This document shows, piece after piece, positions 50,290-62,760 of a stretch of 64,000 nt of DNA. The notes under the pieces were generated by a model, which was not told the origin of the DNA, ran no database searches, and saw only the letters and a list, made by a program, of their open reading frames with translations. The DNA is taken from positions 25,081,455 to 25,145,454 of the forward strand of contig NC_058051.1 of NCBI RefSeq assembly GCF_020085105.1, read 5' to 3'. Position 1 is the stretch's first letter, and every line of letters begins with the position of its first letter. The position numbers and the translations under genes are program-made. Source of the stretch: Siniperca chuatsi. Lineage: Eukaryota > Chordata > Actinopteri > Centrarchiformes > Sinipercidae.

Positions 50290-52490
50290 TACAAACAAGT
50301 TTTTTTGTAGGATAGTCCAGCCTTTAAGCCCGCCCAGCAGCCCTGGAGATGATGCCTGTGCCTATTTCATTCATTCAGCCACAGTAGTAACTCTTCATTA
50401 AATAGCTCCTGGTTCAAAAATAGAGAGTGACTGAAACGTTTGGTAAACAGGAGGAATTCCACCCCTGATATGTCATTTGTTGGATATGTGAAAATTATTG
50501 CTCCATAAACATATTAAGGTTTAAGAAGGAGTGCATCCTTTTCTTTGTACAACATTAGTTATTAATGGTGAAACAAAGTGAGTAACACTTAATAATACAG
50601 CCAGGGATTTACAGTATTTTGCTGTATGAATCAGGTACCAAGAAAATACTTACCAGTTCCTACTGATATTAAAATGCAGGTACAGAGGAAGAAAACAAGA
50701 CTATGGGGAACAAGGGAGTCACAACTGGGGATTTTAGAGGAAACAAGAAATAAATTATACTCTAAATGACTTCAAGCGTACTCACCAATGCATAATTTGT
50801 TCTTACTGTGTATTTAAAGAGTAAAAAAAGGGGGGGAGTCAATACTTTACTCATATATTTTCTATGTGCTTCAATAACCCCTTCGTCTAAGTAGCTACAT
50901 TCAAATACCAATAAGTATTTTATTGGTACCTGATTCAAACAAATTTACCCAGTAAAATATTCTACCAATTCAACCCCCCTCCCCACCCCAATCATATTCG
51001 CACAGTCCCTAAAGGCAAAAAAAAAAAAAAAGAAACGAAACGAAAGAACAAATAAAAAACAAGCCAAAGACATAAAGGCAGGAGACTAATGGACAACAAC
51101 TTTACAGCACAAGGCACATACTTTTATATATTTTTTATTCTAAGCGTTTTAAGCCTTATCTCAAGGGTAAAAGCTGAAACTTTTCCTTTACTGGGTGAGT
51201 TTGACAGGCCATTATGTATCTGGGCTGTGTAATACAGTGAAGAATATCTGTCTCCAAAGAGCTCAGGGGAATATGATTTTTGATACCACTGACCTTGTAA
51301 ATACTGAACCTTTCTGATGGATGTGCGATACGTAACTTGATTCAGAGCTGTTCTGTGTTGAGTCTGGTCACATTTGATGCACACAGTACATGAGAATTAA
51401 TTGATAGTGGAAAAGAAGCATGCGTTGTACTGTTGCTTAGTTGCACTTGTCTCCATTGAGATCAAAAAAATTATTTAATTTGCGGTATTGTTTTAAATCT
51501 GTGTGACATTTGGATTTAGTTTTTCCTTTTAATTAAAGCACTCGCCAGTTTTTCTGTAGTAACCATGTTGGGGGTTTTTAAGCTTTAATGATTTATTTAA
51601 TTATCTCATACAGATTATTGATCTGTAAGTAGAATAGTTGAAGATGAAAAACAGCTATGTTCAAACCGGTGCACGCTCTCACTTTAACATGATTTAGTTT
51701 ATTACGGGGATTCGGTGCTGGAGAGAATGTCATATGCTAAGTTAACCTCTGCATGCCTCTCTGGCTCGGTGCCGGTTATGAAAGGACACGAGCATAGACA
51801 CACTTTCTTTGATGACGACAACTGGCCAAGTACCCAACCTTTAAAACAACTCGAGCCGCTGCTGGATGTATCCGATGGTGTGAGTGCACTCAATAAATCT
51901 GCAAGGGTCTGATTCAGACTCCCACACATCGCCGTTCAGTGTCCTTGAAAGAAGCTAATACCATATCAGTTCAGGAAACACAAGATCTATCCGCTCTGCC
52001 ACAAGTCAATGAGTCACTGAGAGCACGTTTAATTGTGTGGATAGCGGGTGACGTCCATTTCATAAATATATTGAGTAAAATACTCACAGATCATTTTAAA
52101 CCAACCCTATGAGCTTGTCTTTTCATTGGACAGCCTACTGTGACGACAGCCAACAATTCCATTGAGAAATTAGCAGGGTCCCCTGTGCTTTCCTCTCCTT
52201 TAATGAATAATTCAGCTGTCAGGGTGAAAGCAGGGCGAGGAGACCTTGTCAATGGTGACTGACTCAGCACTCTGTGGCCTGAGGGTGACACTCTAAACCT
52301 GAGCGTTGCATCCTGTTCCCTCCATAACAGGTAGTAGTGCTACAGTATGTTTCCTGTGTTTGTGGCCATATGATCGCCCAAGTGCAGAGGAAATAGAGAG
52401 GAGGAGAGGAAGCTTTGCTCAGTATGGATTTACTGATCATCAGGCCCCGATAAAAGTTCTGCAGATCAGTATTGGTTGTTGAAGCATTTT
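50290..52490. other. Intergenic, no gene seen
   Basis: AT-rich sequence with a poly-A/AACGA simple repeat at about 51017-51050. No coding block recognised. Confidence 0.45.
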
Positions 52491-52492
52491 TT

Positions 52493-54151
52493 AGCCAAGC
52501 TAGCAGTGTGTGGCTCTATGGATGGCAATGTTGGTCTGTCAGTCCACCACTCTGGTCCAGAATGAAATATCTCAACAACTATTAAATGGATTGGCACAAA
52601 ACTTTACAACATTTATGGTTCCCTGATGATGAATCCTAGTAACTTTGGCTGTAGGGCCACCACAAAGTTGGCTTTTGTGGTTCGAGTGAAATATCTCAAT
52701 AATTATTGGATGGATTAGCAGAAAATTGGGTTCAGACATTCATGTTCCCCTCGGGATCAACTGTAATTGATCAACTTTGGTGATCCCTTAACCTTTCATC
52801 TAGAGGCATTATCAGGTCAAATATTTAATTTGTCCAATACTTTGGTTTGTGACCTTCGAAACTCTCCCAAGAAGAGTGACAGCATCGATCGTGTCAGTAA
52901 ATCCCCAAAAACAACATATGTTTACGTTCAAGTGACAAAGACCTCCAGTGGCCTTCAGTGTTGGGCGTTAGTAGTTTAACTACATTTCTCATTAGAGTGG
53001 TGGTAGCGTCGCTGTTTTCTGAAACAAATAGCTTTTCAGTAGCTTAGCTTTTTTATTGATCAAGTAGTGTGGTAGCGTGTGGTAACCACACAAGCTAACG
53101 TTACATTTACCCAAGCATTTCGAGTAAATGTGAGCATTTCTGAAGCTAAAATGCAGCAGAGCTTTCTGCGTCTCTGCTGCAGTGGAATACAGACACGCAA
53201 TCTTGAGTTTACACATTCAGGTGATTCCTGAATAAGCTAACACAACCATCGAATAAGCTAACCAAGCTAACCATCACAATTCAGTGCAGTCTGCAAGCAC
53301 CAGCCAGCAATTAACAGCTAACCACTAGCTAGCTACAATTTCTTCACTGTCTGTTGGCAGAAAATTAATAAAATTAAGTGTGGTTTCGGAGCAGTGAGAG
53401 CAGAGAGCACAGCTTATTGACAGTTTTATTGATCACTGAGATAGCATTGACTTGGAATGAAGTTGGTTCAATGTAAAGAAAAAAAAGAAGCAGTAAGCTA
53501 CTTTTGCCATGTTGTTGTAGCTTAGCTTGCTACATTTCTCTGGGGGGTTATATAGAGCAACAAAGTCTGCAGAGGTAGAGGGGTGGATGGGCCAACAAAA
53601 CTTTGACTTTAACACGTTTCCCGTTTTTTACAGACAGTCAACATTGGTTTCTTTTAACCATGACTACGATCGTTCCCTGACCTGGACCAAGCAGTTATTA
53701 TTGTAACCATTACAACGAAGGATCCCTAAGCTTAACATAGTCATTTCAACACAAACCATGATGTTTCCCTAAACCTAACCAAGACATTTTTGTGCCTGAA
53801 CCAAACCTTAACCACAGCATTGTCACATCATAAAACAGATTTATTTAGCGGTTGGAAGGCACAGTCAAATGATGTCGTCCTGCCGATAGTGGCATCACAT
53901 CAGAAAATGCTTGATTGTGCCGTTCTGGAGGGCATGGACATTCCCATCAGCCTTAGCTGTACTTTGTGTTTAACGCTATGTAGCAAATGTTAGCATGCTA
54001 ACACACTAAACTATGATGGCAAACATGGTAAACATTAAACCTGCTAAACATCAGTATCTTAGCATTGTCATTGTGAGCATGTTAGCATGGTGATGTTAGC
54101 TCAAAGCACCACTGTGCCTATGTACAGCCTCACAGAGCTGCTAGCATGGCT
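52493..54151. mobile_element. Non-autonomous DNA element E with inner insertions
   Basis: The ends are inverted: AGCCAAGCTAGCAG (52493-52506) and CTGCTAGCATGGCT (54138-54151), 13 of 14 matching. 52555-52850 contains the GAAATATCTCAACAACTATT / GAAATATCTCAATAATTATT repeat pair, and 53930-54151 the TTAGCATGCTAAC-rich end, both parts of one abundant teleost element. The middle (about 52960-53920) appears to be other sequence, including CTAACCAAGACATTTTTGTG- and GCCGATAGTGGCATCACATC-type repeats. No ORF. Confidence 0.6.
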
Positions 54152-55765
54152 GTAGACCCTTATTCTTGTTTTGTGATTACAATAATCTACACATGTAGGA
54201 AATAGCAAATAATGGTCACATTATGCTATTTTCCACACACCTCTTTGTGCCCATATCAAACTCAGCTTTCCTTCCATCTATTTACACTAATTTCTAACAC
54301 CAATCTTTATTCCAGAGTATATTTTGTCTTTTTCTATTGGGTGCATCCTGCCTGTGGCTGTCTCAAGCATTCATAGTCAGTGGAGGAGGCATTTCAGCAC
54401 AGTTACAAAAGATGATTCCACATCCAGGGCACACAAGCCTCCTGGGCCCTGTGCATTTGCCTCCTATGGTCCACAGAGCTCTAAGCAAACATCTGTTTTG
54501 CTCTGGAAACAACCTTTGATCTTAGAGCAAAGACTTGCTGTCACATTAATGAGGAAAAGGGATCATCACAAACTCAGAAAGTGAAACTGAAGTCTGCTTT
54601 CCTGTTATTGATCATGCGTGTAAGTGTGAGGTTAAGGACAATTCATTTCTTCAGCCTCTGCTCATGAGCTTATCACATTGGATTGAAGCATTTCAGGTTA
54701 GTAAAAACCCAAGCGAGTGTCACAGAGAAAATATTACATAGCATGACACACTGAGAGTCCATTAAACCTGTGCGTCCTGTCACAGGGAAGAACTGTTCAC
54801 ATGTACACAGATTGTATGCAGCGCTGTAGTCAATATTTTGCATGAAAATGTTTTAAATTTTTTGATTTTTCATATTAAATGTATCTACTTTGCTGTTCAA
54901 TTTTATTTTAAGTTTAATATGTTTTATTCAAATTAAGCATTTCTTACAAAGATATCAACAGCTGCTCTGAAACTCAACTAATTAAAATACAGAAGCTGTC
55001 CATTTTCTCTGTAAGCAGTACCAAAATATATTGTTCTGTCCAAGGAAATTATAAGGAAATTACAGACCCGTAAAATAAAGTGTTAATGATTTATTCCCTA
55101 CATGGAGGTTTAAATGCTTTACAGTGGCAATTTAAATATGGTAAGGCTAAAAATACTGGAATCAGCATAAAAATGGTAGGTTTTTGACCTTAGACCGTTG
55201 CTAAAACCCTCAAATTCCCAGACAAAATACAAAGGACATGACCTCAGGGTCCTCTGGTTGTACAGCAAGTACAATAAATACATACTGCAATTACCTTAGA
55301 TTAAAAATCTGAAAATTTGCATACTGATATTGATTGTGTATTAAATGAAATCCTGATGTCACTCTACAGTTGTCATTTCAGCCATTACAGCTTTTGTTGA
55401 GTAAAGCATAAGTGTGTTTGGATGTCAGTCAGCAAAAACTTACATTTCCCAGAGGATGGTTATGCTCTAATTTATTAACTTGTCCCTCGTCCTCACCTAC
55501 CGATCTAACAACGCAGGCGAGGTCAAATCCCTCTTGTATAACTATTGTTGTTCACATTACAGTCAAATTACAGAAGATAAAGACGCTCCAACTGCTGTTT
55601 CACTGTGACTTCAAGTATTAGTAGTAACTCTTACTTAAACTACAACCTTGAAATTGGCATCATTTCCATTGTTCCTGTTACAAATAAAATCTATAACAAT
55701 ATAATCATATTCCAAGAGAAAGCCATCATTGCCTGTGTTAATCAGACCACGTTAAATTTCCATCT
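54152..55765. other. Intergenic, no gene seen
   Basis: No recognised repeat or coding region; AT-rich. Short ORFs at 54324-54584 and 55412-55621 have no known domain. Confidence 0.45.
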
Positions 55766-55769
55766 ACAA

Positions 55770-55905
55770 ATCCATCCATGATGTATACCTGCTTATCATA
55801 TGCATAGTCACAGGGGGCTGGAGCGTATCCCAGCTCACACTGGGCGAGAGGCGGAGTACACTCTGGACAAAGCCCAGCCTATCACGGCCAGGATGAATGT
55901 GGCAC
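55770..55905 (+). repeat. Common teleost CATCCATC/GGGCTGGAGC repeat
   Basis: Reads ATCCATCCATGATG, then GGGGGCTGGAGCGTATCCCA, GCTCACACTGGGCGAGAGGC and AGCCCAGCCTATCAC. This is a short copy of a highly abundant fish interspersed repeat. Class not resolved; no ORF. Confidence 0.6.
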
Positions 55906-58740
55906 GTTAAATGAAGAGTAGTTCTAATCTAATGATATGTTTTGTTATTTAAAAGGGCACACATTTTCATAATTATAAAATGTGCGTATCAAATCATTGG
56001 TGACACTGCCACCTAGTTAGCAGTTCTCCATAGTGCCAATAGAAATTAGATTTTAGCTACAGTATGCTGTCAGTGTGAAAAGAGGAAATGGAGCACAGCT
56101 TTAATTAATGTCCAGATGCTCATGGATGCCACAACAATTCTTTGATTCTTTGACTTCTGATAGCTGACTTGACAATCATTGTGAGCCCAAATTTACATCA
56201 ACAAAACAGAAACATTACTGTCAATCTCATGAGAAAAGCAGTACCAATCATTAGTGATGTAGAGAGAAAGATTAAGTGACAACAGCCTTCTCCCAGACAT
56301 AAAAAAAGCCTTTTATTGAGAATTCAAACAGGTGTCATACTGGTTTCTGAGAGGCAAAACAAATGACAGGCTACTGAGCCGTAAATAGCACAGCAGACGA
56401 TGGGAGATTGGCCATATGTCCACTGTGTGTGTGAGCGCCAGCTACACTGGCTTGGTTTGAGATAAGATTCTTTTGGGAACGTCCCAGTAAAAGCTCCTCT
56501 GGGACAGAGAGGGATTCAACTGCAACATCCACTCACTCAATTTTGGTTAGCTGAAAATGCTTAAACAGTGCACTTGTCTCCTCTGAGGTTTGGATATATT
56601 AAAAATGACACTTTTACTGAGTGTCATCTGTCACCGCTAAGCAATTAGCTGACAATCACAATCAAAATGTTGTTGGAACACAAATATCAAATACAGCGAG
56701 AAAGCATCAGTTGATCCAAAATGTTGTCAAAGAGTGATATCAGTTTGAAATTCATATTATGTACCTCATTAGCCCTCTTCATGTTCCTTCTACATTTACT
56801 ACCAAGAGAGTGCAGGGTCTCCAGACTCTCGTGTGTGCGCGTGTGCATGGGTGTTAGGCAAGGATAGGGTGTTCTTCGAGGAGCACGCACTTCCATCTGG
56901 GCCGAAGTAATTGGTCTGCTATTCATATTCAGCAGTGTAATAGCCTCTAGCTGTTCATACAGTCACACATGAACTAGTTACACTGAGAACAATCAAAAGA
57001 TGGGTTGACCCAAGTGTCAGTTTTTCAGGAGGGGTTACCGAAGTAACATGGTGGGAAAATCTAACCTGGTTTTGATGGGATGCATAAAAACATAAATCCT
57101 TTTCTGATTGAATCTGTCGAACATTATCCACAGGCTTCCAGTCTGCTGCGTTTAGCAGGAGATTTACAGTCTTTGTGATGCAGAAACACTGTTAGATTGT
57201 GCTAGTTCTTGGGACTATGAAGGTGAATCTTGCATTATGATGAACTGCCATTAATAGAACCTGCTGCACTTTGAATAAAAAAAGCTGCCCTCCTTTCCCT
57301 GAGAAAGGCCTACAGCAGTCCTGCTCTCTGAAATATATGCAGTGAATCATCAATTACAGTGGCAGCTTATGGTGAATTATTATCATGTTGAATAAATAAT
57401 TATGTTAAAGCACCAGAGTTGTGAGTGCAATGATAACATGCACAATAACACACTTGCTGTTTTTGTGCGTAAACATTTCCTTGGCAGCCAAGAATAAACT
57501 GGATCTATTTAACCATTAAAGACATCCCTCACCGCCATCAGTGCAGTGGGACTGCTGTAAAGCCCCCTGCTGTAAAGGTAAGCTGCCGCTGATGCTTTTC
57601 CTGTGTAAAAACACCTATAATTACCTGCGTAATGGAAGAAAGCACCCTTCATCATCTGATCATTCCTCAACAAGATAAATATGGTGGTCAAGGCATTTAG
57701 AGACAAATACTATCCTCTTGGTGGCAAGGGTTTGGAGTGGTGTATTTATCATGGTTTGAAGTGGTGTCTGAGTCTAACCAAAGTACTGATTATTCAGAGT
57801 GAAGAGGAGCTGCCAGCCCATTACCTCCCAGAAAATAACAATGTGAACACCCGCCTCCCTGGCCTTTCCAAATGTAGTCTGTCAGAGCTTGTCAGCTGCA
57901 GCACCATTCATTCAGTCTCAACAAGCACTGTGCTCCAGGATTCATTCGCTGTCCTGCACTATCTCTCCCTCCTTTTAGCTGTACTCTCCCTACACTGCCT
58001 CGCATTACCACCCAATGTCTTGCAGGTTGCCCCACCCCCCACCCCACCCTTCAGCTCCACCCCACCCACTCACTTCCTCCCATTCTGCAAGCCTCTGCTG
58101 CTCCACCCCTCCACCCTACTTGGTCCTGATGAGCCATTGTGAGATTCAAGCAGATGGATGGGGAACAAAGGGGTGAGAGGGGGGCCCCCTCTGCCTGTCC
58201 CCCTTGTATCACTGCCAACCAGGCTCTGGGTAATCTTCTCAAGCTTTCACGGCAGAGCAATGAATAACCTCAGCCTCTTCTCTGAGACCCGAGCTCCGCC
58301 GCAGCCGCCCCCCTCTTATCTTACCCTCTGCAGACTCGCCAGGGCCGGCTGCTCCCCGGATAGCATCTCTCACCCTCGCTTTCTACTCACTGTCTCTGTC
58401 CTCCACACCCAATCAGGTTTTTTTTTTGTTTCTAGGGGCGTGTTACAAGGCCCAGAGATTAATTGGGGCTGTGGCTGGATGACATCTGGTCCCAGCTTCA
58501 TAAAAGTCTGGGTCCTTGAGGTCTGCCGGGTTTATAATGAAGTGTATATAAGTTAATTTTCTCATCAACAGAGCGTTAATCAGAGCTTCTTCAATGGCCA
58601 TTTCAACGCTTATCCGGGGATATTGCAGAAAACAGTTTGGTAAATTTGATTACCAGAACTTGCTAATGCAGCAGAAAAATAATTAAAAAAAATCTTTAAA
58701 CCAGTTGCATTTCTCCTATATCTTTAAAAGATATGTCTAA
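55906..58740. other. Intergenic, no gene supported
   Basis: The 153-codon ORF at 57681-58142 and the 132-codon ORF at 58158-58556 show no domain. 57780-58540 is C-rich and repeat-free and could be conserved non-coding DNA. Nothing else stands out. Confidence 0.45.
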
Positions 58741-58744
58741 AGAT

Positions 58745-59242
58745 ATTCAATATTTTGCTTATAGTCAACAAATCTCATGAAAAGCCCAAAACCAACAATG
58801 AATTGATCCTACTAACACGTATTGACTGTGTATTCAAAGCCTGATATATCTTATTCCTCTGTGCCACAGAGCTCCATTGTTGTCCAAAAACTATTAAAAG
58901 CGCACCAGTGAGCCACACTGTTGCACTGGGTGACATGTTCCTTCATTAACATGAACACACACACACTGTAGTTTATTTGGACTCAATCCCACATACACCA
59001 GCCTGCTGCTGATAGTACCCAATAAATACACTATTTAAAAATTACAGTGCCTAGCTGTTTTGGGAAACTATTAAATTTTTTTTAAAGATGAAAGCACATA
59101 TTTGTGACCCTTTTTTGAAGAATTACATCATCAGTAAGAACGAATGAGCTTGAGGATGAACAGACAGGCTGAGGAAGTCGGAAAGTACCGAGAGACGGAC
59201 TAACCATTGTATTTATTCTGTTTTGTATCTGTCAGACATACA

Positions 59243-59304
<62 letters not shown>

Positions 59305-59540
59305 TATGTATATACACATAAATAAGTAAAATTACATTAAAGAAAAACAAAGGTCACAAAATATATTAATAATAAATAATTAAACAAATAGATAAAAGAA
59401 AATGAATAATGGTATACAGTTGGTCCAAACTTACTTAAGCCATTACTTTGTACTTTGAAACAAATCAGGTTCTTGTATTTGGGATATGTATAGGATTTGT
59501 TGACAATAAGAACAATACAGAAGCTTTAGTCTTTAAAATG
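58745..59540. repeat. Dispersed repeat family F, copy 2, split by an (AT)n microsatellite
   Basis: 58745-59010 matches 11905-12175. Similarity to the family's far part returns near 59490-59530 (GGATTTGTTGACAATAAGAA). Between them lies a perfect (AT)n run of about 56 bases (59245-59300). Confidence 0.5.
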
Positions 59541-60960
59541 CCACGACTTACAGATTCTAATTCTATATATAACAATAATCTGCTCCTTGTGTAACTATGT
59601 CTCAGCACTCGGACTAGAGAATTTCCAAGTCAATTATTAGACCTGAGCAGAGCTCTACAGTCACTAATAAGAGCTTTATGCTTGTGCATCTACACCAAAA
59701 ACAAATCCACCTGTTCTACTTTACAGGAACAGCTCAACCACTCCACAGCTTCCTTGCATGGCCCTGTTAAAATATTGAGCATGTACTTAAGTGCTATTTG
59801 GCCAAGTGTCATTTAGGCTGAAGGGCTCTCCATCCACAAAAGATGTCTTGAAGTGACTGGATCAGAGCTGGTAGTGAACCGCAGAGGAATACACAGGTGT
59901 TGAATTATTTACTCTTGATAAAATATTTATACTTTTGTCCCACAAACTACTAACTACAACTATGAAGTAGGGCTGCAGTTACACCAAGAGAGAGAAGGAG
60001 CCATGTTAGTGAATCATGCTAACTTTATGTTACATGTGTTTTACTAATACAATATAAAGTCGCTGTTTGAGATCATTAAACCTGAATCTACTAAAGCTTG
60101 TAATACAAATGAAACAGGTCTTTCAGACTCTTTTAAACCAGGTTAAATGATACAAATAATATGTAAAAAAAATCTCAATCAAATTGCTGTTACTTGTTAT
60201 TCTAAATCTATTGTTTATATTCGAAGTACACCATACAGTTCAGGCAGTTCCTTACTTTAATTTGTGTTATCCTACAAAATTAGCACTAGAAGTCTGAAGT
60301 CTGTATTTGAGCCTCACTTCTTCGACTACATTTCCATCTTCTCTTTTATTCTAAACAGCTTTATTTCACTATAAACATAAAACATACTGTAAACCCACTG
60401 TGTGTCTTTAAACTTTAAGCCTATTGTGCACAGAGGTGATCAGCCGAAAGCAAACTGTTCAAGACACTATCTGTAAGCTCTCCATTTTGCTCCATAAACT
60501 GTGATGACATTCTCTGATTAAATTATAGCTGTATTGACTTTCTGGAACCACTTGCATAAATCTACAAGATTAGCCTATGATTAATGACAGACACTTAATC
60601 CTTTGTTCAAATTGGACTGTTCAAAAAGAATTGTAGCGGGGAAGACAAGACGTTCACTTTCTCCTCTTTCAACATCTGCCACCTGCTGTCTTATGACAGG
60701 GCGACTGTGCTGAAAAACAGCCTGTTAAACTAAATAACCACATTGTGCATGTTTGTATCCTTTGTCCTTTCAAAAATGCCACATAGTGCAGGTGTATCAC
60801 TTTTATACAGATAAAATGTTGACAGCACACAAGTCTGGGACCTTTACGTGCTATGAAAGGCCAAGTAAGCTCCTATAGCCTCAGTGCAAAGCCTTCAGTG
60901 TTGAACTACAGGAAGAAAAACAAGATCGGTTTTCAGGACATTTATGGATGGAGTGATTCA
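59541..60960. other. Intergenic, no gene seen
   Basis: AT-rich, without recognisable coding or repeat structure. Confidence 0.45.
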
Positions 60961-60974
60961 ATTAAAATTCTGGA

Positions 60975-61690
60975 AGTAGAGGTCTTCAAGGGTCCACTCG
61001 GTTCCATGGAGGTATAAAGAGAACTGGATACAGTGTCAGAGGTGGGGCCCCATTAATTCCTATGAACGTTGCTCAGTGGCACATGAAGCCAAAAAGGTTC
61101 GACTTCCGGGTTTAAATTTACCCAGATCTTCCGCATCTGTGCGGCGCAGTAGCGCTTGCTCCAACAGGGCGGCGCAGTCCAGTGGCTCTGATGCGCGTTC
61201 ATTATGCATAGGAAAAAAACTCTGGATTTGGCTCTTAGTGAATTTTACAACTTTTAGGAATTTTGGCTTTCTAGAGTTGTAAAATCCTGTCTCAGAATAT
61301 TATGAACCGCAGTGCAGTTTTGGCATCTTATAAGCCTTCAAATTCATGGATCTGTCCTCAAACTGGACTTCATGGATACCCGAGTGGGTCTGAATGGATC
61401 CGAGCATAATCACTGCGGGAGAAAATATTTTACAAAATCAGCAGACTATATGTAAAACATGTATGCTATTATATAACAATTATTTTTTGGAATTTGACTC
61501 ACAGATGTTAAATTGGTTAGAAAATGATGATCTTCCATCTATCTTGGATTGGATTAATTATGGACTAATTATCTCGGGTCCCCTTCAGATTGGTCTCTCT
61601 TTTTTGAGTCGGGTTCAGGAAGGTTTTCTACGGCCCGTTTTGGATTGGGTCTGAAGATCTCTCCCTTAAAGTGGTTTACCTCTGACTTGT
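60975..61690. repeat. hAT-like repeat remnant
   Basis: Contains GGTCTTCAAGGGTCCACTCG near the left end, AAGAGAACTGGATACAGTG, ACCCGAGTGGGTCTGAATGG and, near the right end, CGGGTTCAGGAAGGTTTTCT and TTGGATTGGGTCTGAAGA. These words belong to one or more abundant fish DNA elements. It ends where the L2 remnant begins. Confidence 0.4.
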
Positions 61691-61699
61691 CAAACTGAA

Positions 61700-62760
61700 A
61701 ATCTTTTGTTTCTATTGGTGACCATGTTTCACCCCCTCCCTGGCACACTTTGGAGTACCCCAGGGATCCATTTTAGGGCCAATTTTATTTTCATTACATA
61801 TGATCCCACTTCATCATACGCATGGCATTTCTTCATCACTTTTATGCTGATGGTACACAGCTATATGTCCTTGTGGCCTAAACCACACTAGTTTGTCCAC
61901 CACTAAAGACTGTCGAATAGACATTAAAGTGGATGTTTGTTTGCTCTTCAATTTAATTTCTGATAAAATTCTGACAATCTGCAGTCCTGACTTGATATTT
62001 TTTTCCAGCAACACTAAGCCTTTGGTCAAAAACCTAGGTGTGTTTTATCATCTAAGCAATACTGCCAAAATCTGTTTATTTCTGAGTTTCAGAGATTTCC
62101 TCACATTGATACACAGATAAATGTAATGGTCTCCTAACAGGCAACACTTCACAGACTCCAAGCCGTGTACAATGCAGTAGCTAGACTACTAACAGAAACT
62201 AAGAACAGAGCTCATACTCCCCCTTTAATGTCTTCACATTGGCTACCAGCTTATTACAGAATCAATTTAAAGATTTTACTCATTATCTTTAAAGCATTTC
62301 ATGGCTCGGCCCCAGACTATATCTCTGAATATGTCTCTTCTCAACCTGCACACAGTCTGAGGCCGTCAGAGAGAAACCTGTTGGCTGTTACCATGTCAAG
62401 AGTAAAAGGGACCCAGTTGTTGCTGTCAGTGCACCTCAACTCTGGAACAACCTGCCTGACAAACTCAGAATTGCAAAATCAGTAATTAAATAATTTCTGA
62501 AAACTTATTTCTATCAAAAGACTTTTAAAAACCTATTTAATTTGGGTAATTTGTTTGTGTGTGTGTGTATTTATGTGTGTATCCAGGTTGGTATATGTAT
62601 GTATGATTGTAATATTTATGGAACATAAAGATTTTTATGGTTTACTTTTCTCACATAAGCGTATATGACTTTATATGTGAATTTTTTTCTTGTAAAGCAC
62701 TTTGTAATCTCTGGTTTTGATAAGTGCTATACAAATAAACATTATTTATTATTGCTCAGC
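61700..62760 (+). mobile_element. L2-like LINE, 3' part, decayed
   Basis: Near 61745-61790 the plus strand reads FGVPQGSILGPILF in one frame, the RT box. Near 61840-61865 it reads Phe-Tyr-Ala-Asp-Gly-Thr-Gln-Leu-Tyr, the catalytic YADD box with the second Asp replaced by Gly. 62165-62485 encodes the C-terminal block (AVARLLTETKNRAHTPPLMS..., HWLPAYYRINLKILLIIFKA). The 3' end is TTGTAAAGCACTTTGTAATC ... CTATACAAATAAACATTATT, the L2 tail. Frameshifts and stops make it dead. Confidence 0.8.

Noticed and set aside
57681-58142. 153-codon ORF
   Set aside because: Composition is dominated by a C-rich tract read as Pro/Leu/Ser; no domain or neighbouring coding exon.
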